From Parvimonas sp035282405 (GTDB taxonomy: Bacteria; Bacillota; Clostridia; Tissierellales; Peptoniphilaceae), in the NCBI RefSeq assembly GCF_035282405.1, contig NZ_JAYKBP010000001.1, positions 496,001 through 560,000 of the forward strand: 64,000 bases of DNA, given 5' to 3'. Positions within the stretch are counted from its first letter, which is position 1. Each line of letters begins with the position of its first letter. The position numbers were made by a program, and so were the translations under genes. The notes beneath the pieces were generated by a model. It was not told where the DNA came from, ran no database searches, and was given only the letters and a program-made list of their open reading frames with translations. This document shows positions 32,724 through 41,620 of the stretch, piece by piece.

Positions 32724-35120
32724 TTAATCTATCGTCAAAATTAATTTCCCATTTTTTTCAGTATTAAATGAATACTTTTTATTGAAAATTAATTCTGTTA
32801 AAAATTGTCTAAAGACCTCATAGTCTTCTAGAACTTTTATAGTCAAATTATATCTATACACCATATTTACCCATTTTATAGCATCTGGATTAGGCCCTAG
32901 AATAATTATATTTTTTAAATTTATTTCTTTTTTAAATTTATCAAAAATTAAATCTCTTATTTTTTTCAATTCTTCCATACAATTTTCAACACTTTTACTC
33001 TTAAATTGAAAATTCACTATATGAGCCTTTGGCGGATAGAGAAAACTTCTTCTAAAATTAATTTCCTCTTTGAAAAACTCTTCATAATTATGGTCTGAAG
33101 AATTAACAATGCTGTAATGACTTGGTTTATATGTTTGAATTATTACTTTTCCTTCTTTATCTCCACGACCTGAACGACCTGCAACCTGTGTCAAAAGTTG
33201 AAAAGTTTTTTCAGCAGATCTGAAAGATGGAATATTCAAACTTATATCGGCAAGTACAACTCCTACCAAAGTTACATTCGGAAAGTCGAGTCCTTTTGAA
33301 ATCATCTGAGTACCGATTAAAATGTCAATTTCTTTATTCTTCATCTTTCGATAAACTTCTTCATAGACTCCTTTTTCCTTTGAAGTATCCGCATCAATTC
33401 TACAAACTTTAGCATCTTTAAAAGCATTTTTGATATATTCTTCCAATGCTTCTGTTCCAAAACCAAATTCTTTTATGGATTGTTTAAAACAATTTGGACA
33501 TATTTTAGGCTTTTGTTTAGTTCTTCCACACATATGACAGATGCAAATATCTTTTCTATTATCTTTATGATAAGTCATAGAAATATCACAATAATCGCAT
33601 TTTTGAACATAACCGCAACTTCTACAAAAAACAAAAGAGCTTCTTCCACGTTTATTTAAAAATAAAATTACCTGTTCTTTTCTATTCAAAGTTTTTTGAA
33701 TTTCTTCATACAAACTATTACTTAAAATACTCTTATTTCCAAGCAACAATTCTTCACGCATATCTACAATTTCAACTTCAGGTAAAGAATTTTTTGTAGC
33801 TCTGTTTTTTAATTCTAAAAGTTTTATATCATCACTATTTGTTCTTGCATAGATATTTACAGATGGAGTTGCAGAACCTAAAACAAGTTTTGCTCCGGAC
33901 AATTCGACTAAATATTCTGCCACTTCGTGAGTATAATATTTTGGATTTTGATCACTTATATAACTTGATTCATGCTCTTCATCAATTATTACAAGTCCCA
34001 AGTTTTTTATAGGAGAAAAAATTGCAGATCTTGCTCCTACAACAATCTTTATATCCTTATCTTGAATTTGTTTCCATTGATTTAATTTTTCAATCATTGT
34101 AAGTCTGGAATGAATAATTGCAATATCATTTCCAAAACGTCCTGAAAATCTTTCTATGGTCTGTGGTGTAAGACTAATTTCAGGAACTAAAATTATACTG
34201 CTTTTTCCCTGTTCTAACATATTTTCAACGAGTTGCAAATATATTTCAGTCTTTCCACTTCCAGTTATTCCATGAATTAAAAATTTATTGTTTTCGGAAT
34301 TTAAAATATTATCTAAAACATCTTTTTGTTCTTTATTTAACTTTAATTTTTTATAGCTACTTTTTTCTTCAATAGAATTTTTATAAATTTTATTTTCAGT
34401 TAAAACAAGTGCCTCCATTGAAATCAAAGAATCTACTACAGCTTTTGTAAAGTTGTTTTCTCTTAAATTTTTAACGCTTACAAAATCTTTTCCTTTTAAA
34501 AAATTCAAAAGCTCTAATTGTTTTACTGCATTTTTACGAATTTTTGAAAAATCAAAGTCTTCGTTAAGTTTAACAAATTTTTCTAAAAATTTATTTTCCG
34601 AGTTGTTATATTTGTATTTTTTTACTAAAATTTCATTTTCAATTAGATAATTTACCTTTTTATCATCATTATAAAATTCTCGAATTTCTAAAATGTTTCT
34701 TCTCTTTGATAAAAATTCAACCTCAACAATAGAAAGCTCGTTCGATTTTTCTTTATTTAAAACAAAAAATTCTTCAATTTTACTCCAGTCTCCGGGTGGC
34801 AAAACACAATTTAGACAATAGGAAAGATTTGTAATGTATTTTTCACTCATAAACTTTGCAAGTTTAATCTGTGTTTTACTTACAATTTCCTTTTCATCTA
34901 TAACCATGTTAATTTCTTTGAACTTTATATCTGTTTCAACATCTTTTTCATCTAAAATATTTATAACAAGTCCAACTGTTCCCTTATTACCTTTACCAAA
35001 AGGAACAATTACTCTCTTACCTACTGAAATTTCTTCTTCAATATTTTTAGGAATTTTATAAGTAAAAATATTTTTAGCTCTTGATAGTAAAAAAGACTTA
35101 ACAACAACTTCTGCTAACAT
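32724..35120 (-). CDS. priA: Primosomal protein N' (replication restart helicase PriA)
   Basis: 798 residues. N-terminal 3'-DNA-binding domain, helicase core with Walker A GITGSGKTE and Walker B DEEH, eight zinc-binding Cys from CRSCGYVQKCDYC to CPNCF, and the helicase C-terminal domain with TQMISKGLDFPNVTLVGV and QVAGRSGRG. Restarts stalled replication forks. The ATG lies within the end of coaBC (7-bp overlap). Confidence 0.97.
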   Translation of the reverse strand: MLAEVVVKSFLLSRAKNIFTYKIPKNIEEEISVGKRVIVPFGKGNKGTVGLVINILDEKDVETDIKFKEINMVIDEKEIVSKTQIKLAKFMSEKYITNLSYCLNCVLPPGDWSKIEEFFVLNKEKSNELSIVEVEFLSKRRNILEIREFYNDDKKVNYLIENEILVKKYKYNNSENKFLEKFVKLNEDFDFSKIRKNAVKQLELLNFLKGKDFVSVKNLRENNFTKAVVDSLISMEALVLTENKIYKNSIEEKSSYKKLKLNKEQKDVLDNILNSENNKFLIHGITGSGKTEIYLQLVENMLEQGKSSIILVPEISLTPQTIERFSGRFGNDIAIIHSRLTMIEKLNQWKQIQDKDIKIVVGARSAIFSPIKNLGLVIIDEEHESSYISDQNPKYYTHEVAEYLVELSGAKLVLGSATPSVNIYARTNSDDIKLLELKNRATKNSLPEVEIVDMREELLLGNKSILSNSLYEEIQKTLNRKEQVILFLNKRGRSSFVFCRSCGYVQKCDYCDISMTYHKDNRKDICICHMCGRTKQKPKICPNCFKQSIKEFGFGTEALEEYIKNAFKDAKVCRIDADTSKEKGVYEEVYRKMKNKEIDILIGTQMISKGLDFPNVTLVGVVLADISLNIPSFRSAEKTFQLLTQVAGRSGRGDKEGKVIIQTYKPSHYSIVNSSDHNYEEFFKEEINFRRSFLYPPKAHIVNFQFKSKSVENCMEELKKIRDLIFDKFKKEINLKNIIILGPNPDAIKWVNMVYRYNLTIKVLEDYEVFRQFLTELIFNKKYSFNTEKNGKLILTID

Positions 35121-36295
35121 ATTTTCTCCAAAATAGCATCTAAAATTTTATCTGCAATTTCTCTCTTAGTTAAAACTTCTGTTTCAATCTCACTTTCTTT
35201 CGTAATGATAGTAACCTTATTAAAATCAGAGCCAAAGCCACTATCTTTTAGTGAAACATCATTTGCAACTATCATATCCAAATTTTTATTACTCATCTTT
35301 GAAATTGCATAATCTTTAACTGAATTTGTTTCAGCTGCAAAGCCTACAACAAATTGGGATTTTTTATATTCTGAAATACTTTTTAAAATATCAATATTAT
35401 TTTCAAGCTCAATATTTTCAAAATTTTCTGTCTTTTTGATTTTAAAATCTTTTTTGTTTTTAACCTTAAAATCAACAGGTGCAGCGGGCATAATTAAAAT
35501 ATCTGCTTCGTCAAAATTTTCTTTTATTGAGTTATACATATCTTCATTAGTTTTTACATCAATATATTCAATTCCAAATTTTCTGTAATCACTATTAACT
35601 TTTCCGCACACTACTTTTACATCAGCTCCACGTCTTTTAGCACATAGTGCCAATTCATTTCCCATTTTTCCACTACTATAATTTGAAATGTATCTAACCG
35701 GATCAATGTCTTCAATTGTTGCACCATTTCCTATTAATACCTTTTTTCCAAGCAAATCTTTTTTCACAAAATAGCTCTCAATTTCCTCGAAAATTCTTTC
35801 TGTTGTAGGAAATTTTCCTTTTCCATAATCACCACAAGCAAGACGACCATAATCTGGACTTACAACTATATGTCTTTCTTTTAAAGTTTCAATATTTTTT
35901 TGAGTTACTGGATTTTCATACATATTAACATTCATAGCTGGAACTAAAATCATCTTTTTAGTATGTGCAAGTACAATATTTGTAATTAAATTATCAGCAA
36001 TTCCATAAGCAATTTTAGCCATAGTATTTGCAGTAAGTGGCGCAATAATAATACAATCTGCATTTTTTGCAAGTTTTATATGCTTAACTTCACTATCCAT
36101 ATCTCTTTCAAAAACATCACTATAAACCTTATTTTGACTTATTGTTTCAAAAATCAAAGGATTTATAAGTTTAGTTGCGTTTTCAGTCATAACAACATTA
36201 ACTTCATATCCTGCCTTAACCAACATACTAACCAAGTCTAAAGACTTGTAAATTGCAATCCCCGAAGTTACTCCAACTAAAATATTTTTTTTCAT
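35114..36295 (-). CDS. coaBC: Bifunctional phosphopantothenoylcysteine decarboxylase/synthetase
   Basis: Two steps of coenzyme A synthesis. 393 residues: flavin-dependent CoaC domain (GVTSGIAIYKSLDLVSML, catalytic His in VKHIKLAKNADC, VPAMNVNMYENP) then CoaB (GNGATIEDIDPVRYISNYSSGKMG, and FAAETNSVKDYAISKMSNKNLD). Only 1 bp separates it from rpoZ. Confidence 0.97.
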   Translation of the reverse strand: MKKNILVGVTSGIAIYKSLDLVSMLVKAGYEVNVVMTENATKLINPLIFETISQNKVYSDVFERDMDSEVKHIKLAKNADCIIIAPLTANTMAKIAYGIADNLITNIVLAHTKKMILVPAMNVNMYENPVTQKNIETLKERHIVVSPDYGRLACGDYGKGKFPTTERIFEEIESYFVKKDLLGKKVLIGNGATIEDIDPVRYISNYSSGKMGNELALCAKRRGADVKVVCGKVNSDYRKFGIEYIDVKTNEDMYNSIKENFDEADILIMPAAPVDFKVKNKKDFKIKKTENFENIELENNIDILKSISEYKKSQFVVGFAAETNSVKDYAISKMSNKNLDMIVANDVSLKDSGFGSDFNKVTIITKESEIETEVLTKREIADKILDAILEKIC

Positions 36296-36296
36296 A

Positions 36297-36494
36297 TTAA
36301 TCTTCCTTTTCTTTTTTAGTTACCTTTTCAGCTACTATTTCTTGAAGTGCTTGAGTAATTGGTTTTTGTGCATCTGTTTCCATTAAATTTTTAGATCCGT
36401 TTACAATTCTTCTAGCTCTTTTACTTGTCATTACAACTAGAGCATATCTACTCTTATCAATTTTTTCTAATTCTTTAAATGATGGATTTATCAT
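36297..36494 (-). CDS. rpoZ: RNA polymerase omega subunit
   Basis: 65 residues with the omega signature: KIDKSRYALVVMTSKRARRI and KPITQALQEIVAEKV. Assists RNA polymerase assembly. Placed between gmk (12-bp gap) and coaBC (1 bp) as in most Firmicutes. Confidence 0.95.
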   Translation of the reverse strand: MINPSFKELEKIDKSRYALVVMTSKRARRIVNGSKNLMETDAQKPITQALQEIVAEKVTKKEKED

Positions 36495-36506
36495 CTTTCA
36501 TTCCTC

Positions 36507-37079
36507 CTATTTCTTAATCTTTAATCTTTCGGCTTCAATAATCGCCTTCATTTTATCTACACTTTCATCTATAAAATCATTCACTATGGAATAATTATAT
36601 TCATTTAAAAATTCAACTTCTTTTTTTGCATTATTCATTCTTACATTTATAGTTTCTTCATCTTCCGTTCCACGTTCTACAAGTCTTCTCTTTAATTCTT
36701 CAAAATCTGGTGGCAAAACAAAAACTAAAACTGCATCAGGATAATTTTTCTTAACTTGTAGTGCTCCTTGAACATCAATCTCTAAAATTACTACATCTCC
36801 ATTATCAATAGAATTTAAAACAAAATCCTTAGGAGTTCCATAATAATTTCCATGAACTCTTGCATACTCTAAAAGTTTTTCATCTACTATCATCTTTTCA
36901 AACTCATCATTTGAAATGAAAAAATAATTTTTCCCATGTTCTTCATTAGGTCTTTTATTTCTACTCGTTGCAGAAATTGAATACTTAATATCTTTATTAT
37001 CTCTTAATAAAATATCACAAATAGTACCTTTACCAACTCCTGACGGACCTGAAACAACCATCAAAAATCCCTTTTTCAT
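36507..37079 (-). CDS. gmk: Guanylate kinase
   Basis: GMP + ATP to GDP + ADP. Start at ATG 37077-37079 with GGAGG 5 bp upstream; an ATG eight codons earlier lies in the end of yicC and has no ribosome binding site. 190 residues; P-loop VVSGPSGVGKGT, GMP-binding SATSRNKRPNEEHGKNYFF and FVLPPDFEELKRRLVERGTE. Confidence 0.98.
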   Translation of the reverse strand: MKKGFLMVVSGPSGVGKGTICDILLRDNKDIKYSISATSRNKRPNEEHGKNYFFISNDEFEKMIVDEKLLEYARVHGNYYGTPKDFVLNSIDNGDVVILEIDVQGALQVKKNYPDAVLVFVLPPDFEELKRRLVERGTEDEETINVRMNNAKKEVEFLNEYNYSIVNDFIDESVDKMKAIIEAERLKIKK

Positions 37080-37092
37080 ATTACCTCCAAAA

Positions 37093-37977
37093 CTATTCAA
37101 CATTTTGAATTTGTTCTCTAAGTTTCTCTATAATAACCTTCATTTCAATAACATAAGTTGAAATCGCATAATTATTTGATTTACTTGCTATTGTATTGAT
37201 TTCTCTATTCATCTCTTGTAATAAGAATTCAATTTTCTTACCAACTTGATTTTCTAGATTTAAAAACTTCTTAAAATTTTGAATATGTGAATGAAGTCTT
37301 GTAATTTCTTCGCTTATATCAAGTTTATCAGTATAAAAAATCACTTCAAGATTTAATCTATTAACTTCACTTTCAGACAATTCTTCTGAAAATTCATTAA
37401 GTTTTAATTTCAATTTTTCAATTTGATTATTTAAAACATCTTCTTTTCTTTCTTTGATATTTTCTAAATTATTTTCAAAAGCTAAAAGATTATCCAATAA
37501 ATCCTTATTCAGATTTTCTCCCTCAACAATTCTCATTGAAACAAGTTCATCAACCGCCTTTTCAATGGACTCCAAAACATTCTTTTTCAAATAATCTTCG
37601 TCTATTTCAGAAGTTTTAACATCAACTACATTCTCATTTCTAACAATATGCCCTATACTTACAGAACTTTCAATTCCAAGATTTTTAGAAATGCTTTTAT
37701 AAGCCTCAAAATAAGCAGAAGCTAAATCATAATTAACATCTAAAGCAGAATTACTTTCAGAAAACTTTTGTTTTCCTCTTATAAAAATATCAACCCGTCC
37801 TCTTGATAATTTTTTTCTCACAACTTTTTTTATATCTTCTTCACAAAAATTTAAAAAATATGGTAATTTAACTTGAATATCTAAAAATTTATGATTTACA
37901 GCTTTCATCTCAAAAGATAAATCATAATTTTCATCAACGAACTCACTTCTACCATAACCGGTCATTGATTTTAACAT
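37093..37977 (-). CDS. YicC/YloC family endoribonuclease
   Basis: 294 residues. Begins MLKSMTGYGRSEF and ends with IGKKIEFLLQEMNREINTIASKS-type sequence, the two conserved ends of the family. E. coli YicC has been reported to be an endoribonuclease acting on small RNAs. First gene of the yicC-gmk-rpoZ-coaBC-priA-def-fmt-rsmB operon. Confidence 0.95.
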   Translation of the reverse strand: MLKSMTGYGRSEFVDENYDLSFEMKAVNHKFLDIQVKLPYFLNFCEEDIKKVVRKKLSRGRVDIFIRGKQKFSESNSALDVNYDLASAYFEAYKSISKNLGIESSVSIGHIVRNENVVDVKTSEIDEDYLKKNVLESIEKAVDELVSMRIVEGENLNKDLLDNLLAFENNLENIKERKEDVLNNQIEKLKLKLNEFSEELSESEVNRLNLEVIFYTDKLDISEEITRLHSHIQNFKKFLNLENQVGKKIEFLLQEMNREINTIASKSNNYAISTYVIEMKVIIEKLREQIQNVE

Positions 37978-38018
37978 CTTTTTCTCCTTAAAAATTTATA
38001 TTATTTTTATATTAATAA

Positions 38019-38047
38019 ATTATAAATCGAGTAAAAATATTTTACAA
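38019..38047 (-). promoter_or_regulatory. Promoter of the yicC-to-rsmB operon
   Basis: Minus strand: -35 TTGTAA (38042-38047), 17-bp spacer, -10 TATAAT (38019-38024), about 35 bases before the yicC ATG. Confidence 0.65.
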
Positions 38048-38104
38048 TACTTTATTACGAAAATTTAATAATTTTTCTTTTAGACTATTTTTTTAAAAAA
38101 ATAC

Positions 38105-38133
38105 TTTACAAAAAAGCTTTATAATCTTATAAT
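38105..38133 (+). promoter_or_regulatory. Promoter of the 38176 membrane protein
   Basis: Plus strand: -35 TTTACA (38105-38110), 17-bp spacer, -10 TATAAT (38128-38133), then AAGGAGG before the ATG. Confidence 0.7.
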
Positions 38134-38175
38134 AAAGTTATAAATTGCTAATGTTCATATAAAAAGGAGGATACT

Positions 38176-38562
38176 ATGAAATTAATAAAAGAAAAAATTT
38201 ACTCAATATTTAGTTTTTTAATATTTTTATTATACCTTTTGATTTTAGAACTATCAGCTGGATCTTATCCTTCTGATGAACCATATATGCATAGTTTAAC
38301 AATATTTAAAAATATTCCATTAAGTATTTCTCTAATTTTTATATTTATATTTGTTTTATTATTGGTAACAAAAAATACAAAATATCTTTTAACTATAAAT
38401 GTTGGTATAATTTTATTTTTTATATTAAGAATTTATAACTTTTATAGATTTTATAGAAGATTATTTGACGATGGAATAACTATGATTTTATTTTTCCTTG
38501 CTATTTTTTCAATAATTACAATTTTTATATCAATTTCAAGAATTTTAAAAAAGTCTAATTGA
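38176..38562 (+). CDS. Four-helix membrane protein of unknown function
   Basis: 128 residues with four hydrophobic segments (about 10-28, 47-65, 72-88, 100-120) and a periplasmic-side loop SAGSYPSDEPYMHSL. Strong AAGGAGG ribosome binding site 8 bp before ATG and a good promoter. No recognised family. It ends 58 bp before the tmRNA and may be read through into it, though tmRNA has its own promoter. Confidence 0.75.
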   Translation: MKLIKEKIYSIFSFLIFLLYLLILELSAGSYPSDEPYMHSLTIFKNIPLSISLIFIFIFVLLLVTKNTKYLLTINVGIILFFILRIYNFYRFYRRLFDDGITMILFFLAIFSIITIFISISRILKKSN

Positions 38563-38579
38563 TTTTTCCTTTTTTGAAT

Positions 38580-38608
38580 TTGACATGATATAAAAATATG
38601 GGTATACT
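38580..38608 (+). promoter_or_regulatory. Promoter of ssrA
   Basis: Consensus -35 TTGACA (38580-38585), 17-bp spacer, -10 TATACT (38603-38608); the mature tmRNA 5' end is at 38621. Confidence 0.85.
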
Positions 38609-38620
38609 ATTTAGTAATAT

Positions 38621-38968
38621 GGGGATGAACTGGCTTCGACGGGGAAGTTGCAGTATCATAAGCGAATTGTTGTATCCAATCAACATAAAAAGTGGTAAAT
38701 TAAATATAAACGCAGAAAATAATAATTTTGCATTAGCTGCCTAGTCAGCTATTTGGAGTCTATTCTTTTCCCACAAAAGTCTAAACTCTATCATTAAATT
38801 CGTGGGCAACCTTTACAAAAGTTCTTAGATTTGTAATTGTATTTATAAGATACTTTTAACTGATTTTGTTAGTTTATAGGTTATTGGAAAATTTAAAATT
38901 GACTGTATTCGGAGAAAGTGATATGAATGCTTTTTCGGACGTGGGTTCGACACCCACCATCTCCACCA
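38621..38968 (+). ncRNA. ssrA: Transfer-messenger RNA
   Basis: Starts GGGGATGAACTGGCTTCGAC and ends GGTTCGACACCCACCATCTCCACCA, the tRNA-like ends of tmRNA; GGGGAUG pairs with CAUCUCC in the acceptor stem (7 bp, one G-U) and CCA is encoded. The T arm with TTCGA is at 38940-38957. The tag-coding region is at 38712-38744. Rescues stalled ribosomes with SmpB. 348 nt is a usual length. Confidence 0.97.
38712..38744 (+). other. tmRNA tag reading frame
   Basis: GCA-GAA-AAT-AAT-AAT-TTT-GCA-TTA-GCT-GCC-TAG encodes AENNNFALAA, with the LAA-type degradation end recognised by ClpXP. The resume codon is inferred as the GCA at 38712 by analogy to other Clostridia tags (AEDNFALAA). Confidence 0.8.
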
Positions 38969-39020
38969 AAAAACTCTTGTATAATAAGTTTATAAAATGA
39001 CTTATATACAAGAGTTTTTT
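38969..39020 (+). terminator. ssrA terminator
   Basis: Stem of about 18 bp (AAAACTCTTGTATAATAAG with CTTATATACAAGAGTTTT) followed by U6, starting right after the encoded CCA. Confidence 0.9.
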
Positions 39021-39061
39021 AGTTTTATGTAGAATCCCCCCTATTCATCAATCGATTTTTA

Positions 39062-39090
39062 TTGACATTTATAAATTCTAAATGTATAAT
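39062..39090 (+). promoter_or_regulatory. Promoter of the lipoprotein pair
   Basis: -35 TTGACA (39062-39067), 17-bp spacer, -10 TATAAT (39085-39090), both perfect consensus. The leader is about 100 bases and AT-rich with no obvious structure. Confidence 0.8.
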
Positions 39091-39198
39091 TATTTTAAAC
39101 AATGTAATTTTATATGTAAAGTAATACTATTATATATAAATTTTACTATTTATATTTAAAGCATTTATTATAAATATTTATTTTTAGGAGGAAATAAA

Positions 39199-39627
39199 AT
39201 GAAGAAAAGTAAAACTCGCTTTTTGGCACTATTGCTGGCTTCTTTAATTTTTGTAAGTTGTTCTTCTAAAGAAAAAAGCGACCAACAAAAAATGGAGCAA
39301 CAAGCCAAACTAGAAAAAGAGCAAAAGTTAAAAGAAGAAGAAAATAAAAAGCTAGAGGAAGAGAAACTCAAGGAAGAAGAAAGGCAAAAACAGGAAGAAC
39401 AAAAGAAAAAAGATGAAGAAGCTTATGAACAAGAAAGAAAAGCTAATGAGAAAAACAGTTCGTCAAATTATAATAATGAATCAATAGAAATTCATGCCAA
39501 TAGAAAATCTAAAATTTACCATATGCCAGGTCAAGCACATTATAACAGAATTTCAAGCAAAAATTTAGTTATATTTCATAGCGAACAAGAAGCTATTAAT
39601 GCAGGATATAGAAAAGCAAAAAAATAA
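39199..39627 (+). CDS. Lipoprotein with charged linker and C-terminal KIYHxPG (sunset/Ada-like) domain
   Basis: 142 residues. Lipobox FVSC places the lipidated Cys at about residue 22 (LIFVSCSSKEK). Residues 25-95 are a Lys/Glu/Gln-rich coiled coil with KEEE-type repeats; residues 97-142 form a compact domain with KSKIYHMPGQAHYNR and SEQEAINAGYRKAK, the pattern of the short domain found at the end of secreted nucleases and phage proteins, but with the first Cys positions absent. AGGAGG ribosome binding site. Cotranscribed with the next lipoprotein gene. Role unknown, cell surface. Confidence 0.85.
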   Translation: MKKSKTRFLALLLASLIFVSCSSKEKSDQQKMEQQAKLEKEQKLKEEENKKLEEEKLKEEERQKQEEQKKKDEEAYEQERKANEKNSSSNYNNESIEIHANRKSKIYHMPGQAHYNRISSKNLVIFHSEQEAINAGYRKAKK

Positions 39628-39667
39628 AATTAAAATACTTAAAAAATATATTTAAGGAGATTTTATT

Positions 39668-40222
39668 ATGAAAAAAATTGTTATTATGCTATTAATAAGT
39701 ATTATGTTAGTTAGTTGTTCTAATAAAAATAATGAAGAAAATAAAGTTGTTAAACAGTTGCAAGAGCAAAAAGATTCTTTGGAAAAGAAAAATAGTGAGT
39801 TACAAGAAAAAATTAATTCTCTGGAAAAGGAAAATAAAGAATTAAAAGAAAAAGTAAAAAATACAGAAAATGAAACTCTTACAAGTGAATCTATTGCAAA
39901 GATTAATAAGTATTTACAAGAATTCAATAATTCTAATAAACATTTCGCTAAGGCTACATTTGATGAAAATAATAATACAGTTAATATTGAATTAGTTGAA
40001 CAAGCTGCTTCAGATGTATCAGGAATGATTGATTCTAAAAATAACGGTAGAGCTAACAAAAATGTTCGTGATTTATGGGAAAAAGAAATTACAGGAACTG
40101 CTTTGAAAATATCGAAAAATACTAGCGATAATATAACAGTAAAAATTTTACAACCAACAGATAAAACCAAAACTATAGTTGAAGTAAAAGCTGGAAAAGT
40201 AATTAAAGATATAATGAAATAG
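39668..40222 (+). CDS. Coiled-coil lipoprotein of unknown function
   Basis: 184 residues. Signal peptide with lipobox MLVSC (Cys at 17), a leucine-heptad coiled coil over residues 30-70 (LQEQKDSLEKKNSELQEKIN), then a C-terminal domain of about 110 residues with alternating beta strands (TVNIELVEQAASDVSGMI, ITVKILQPTDKTKTIVEV). No family recognised. 40 bp after the first lipoprotein gene; the same promoter serves both and a strong terminator follows. Confidence 0.85.
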   Translation: MKKIVIMLLISIMLVSCSNKNNEENKVVKQLQEQKDSLEKKNSELQEKINSLEKENKELKEKVKNTENETLTSESIAKINKYLQEFNNSNKHFAKATFDENNNTVNIELVEQAASDVSGMIDSKNNGRANKNVRDLWEKEITGTALKISKNTSDNITVKILQPTDKTKTIVEVKAGKVIKDIMK

Positions 40223-40261
40223 TTTAGTTAAAATCATATTATATTATAAAAGAATAATTCC

Positions 40262-40299
40262 CAAACAAACATTGGAGCCTACGCTCCTTTTTTGTTTGA
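40262..40299 (+). terminator. Terminator of the lipoprotein pair
   Basis: GGAGC/GCTCC inner stem with loop CTAC (40274-40287), flanked by CAAACAAA and TTTGTTTG, which can extend the stem; U6 follows the inner stem. Confidence 0.85.
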
Positions 40300-40504
40300 T
40301 TTGTTTCTATTTTTCATCAAAATTGTAAAATAGATTTTTCAACTTAATCTGTAAAAACTCAATTCAGATAAAATTATTAATAATTTTAGAATTATTAGTT
40401 TTGACATTTTTTAAAAATATATTTTAATTATTATGTCATAAAATATAATTAAATTTTTCTTTAATTTTCTCACAATAAGCTAATAAATCCATAAGTAAAT
40501 TTAA
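40300..40504. other. AT-rich intergenic stretch
   Basis: About 200 bases between the lipoprotein terminator and the yedE promoter; no gene, RNA or clear structure seen. Confidence 0.5.
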
Positions 40505-40533
40505 TTGACCTTTTAGCAAATATTTGTTAAAAT
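40505..40533 (+). promoter_or_regulatory. Promoter of yedE-sirA
   Basis: -35 TTGACC (40505-40510), 17-bp spacer, -10 TAAAAT (40528-40533). The leader of some 27 bases carries AAGGAGG. Confidence 0.65.
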
Positions 40534-40566
40534 TGTACTTGACAATATTTAAAAAAGGAGGATAAT

Positions 40567-41619
40567 ATGATTTATACAGGATTACTTTTTGGTTTTCTTT
40601 TTGGCTTTTTATTAAAGAGATCTAGATTTTGTCCAACAGGAACTATTCGTGATATTTATCTTGAAAAGAGATATTATAACCTAGTTTTACTCTTAGCAAT
40701 TATTTTTACTAATGCTTTGATTTATCATATATTACGTTATTTTAATCTTGTTCCTATGACTTTTTTCGTTGATTTCCCAGTAATAGCAATTGCATTTGGT
40801 AGCTTCATATTTGGTTTTGGTGCGATTATGTGCAATGGATGTTTAACAAGCACTCTAATAAAAAGCGGTGATGGTAGAATTATAGGATTAATTTCTCTTG
40901 TAACCTTCACAATAACATCATATATTGCTGTAAAAGGACCTTTAAAGCCAATTTCGAAGTATTTTGAATCAGGAAAATTGACTTTGCCGGATAACTTTTT
41001 AGAAAAGTTGCCTTTTTCACCAATTATATTATGTGCAATTATAGTTTTAGTATTATACTTCCTAATGTTCAGACATTATAAATCACATAAATTAAAATTT
41101 AAGTTGCCTAGTAGATATACAGGTATTCGCCATGTATTTTGTGAAAAAATGTGGTCAAAAGAACTTACTGTTATTCTAATAGGACTTTTAATGGGATTGA
41201 CTTTCTATTTTAGTAGCCTTACAGGACGTGTTGGTAGTTTTGGAATTTCAACTCCAATTTTAACTTGGGCAGATAAAATTTGTCCAATTGAAACTGCAGG
41301 CATAGGATGAGGCGTCGATGGCCAAGGTCTTGGCTGGGGAAGTATGTTTGTTTTAGGAATTATACTCGGCTCTTTCTTTACATCTTTTATTAGTAAAGAA
41401 TTTTCAATCATTATGCCGAATAAAAAAACAATAATATATACAATCATAGGTAGTGCATTGATGGCACTTGGAGCTATTTGGGGACAAGGTTGTATCATTT
41501 CAAACGGATTTGTTTTCACTGCTCAATTATCTATGAAAGGCTGGTTTGCATTTGTATTTTTAATGATAGGAATTTGGATAAGTGCAAGAATATTTTTAGT
41601 TAGTAAACAAAGGAGTTAA
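40567..41619 (+). CDS. YeeE/YedE-family membrane transporter with in-frame UGA (candidate selenoprotein)
   Basis: The frame runs from ATG 40567 to TAA 41617-41619 and is broken only by a TGA at 41308-41310; read through, it is 350 residues with Sec248 in GIG-U-GVDGQGLGWG. Sequence on both sides is one YeeE/YedE (sulf_transp) protein: Cys22 in RSRFCPTGT, Cys89/Cys92 in GAIMCNGCLTST and Cys309 in GAIWGQGCIISNGF, the cysteines that pass thiosulfate in YeeE. About nine to ten membrane helices. The neighbour downstream has its own in-frame TGA at a conserved Cys position, making selenocysteine far likelier than two nonsense mutations. Probable role: import of a selenium or sulfur species. Confidence 0.85.
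41308..41336 (+). promoter_or_regulatory. UGA-Sec codon and candidate bacterial SECIS hairpin of yedE
   Basis: After the TGA (41308-41310) a stem GCCAA/UUGGC (41321-41325 with 41330-41334), extended by two wobble pairs, closes a GGUC loop at 41326-41329. The loop starts 15 bases after the UGA and carries G at its first two positions, as required of bacterial SECIS elements. Confidence 0.65.
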
Positions 41620-41620
41620 A

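Noticed and set aside
39652..40170. 172-codon open frame antisense to the second lipoprotein
   Set aside because: It lies wholly over a gene with lipobox, ribosome binding site and promoter; its Ser/Phe/Leu composition is that of a reverse-strand shadow.
41205..41519. Minus-strand frame over the yedE UGA, which might suggest yedE is not coding there
   Set aside because: No ribosome binding site, and the plus strand keeps family-specific sequence on both sides of the UGA.
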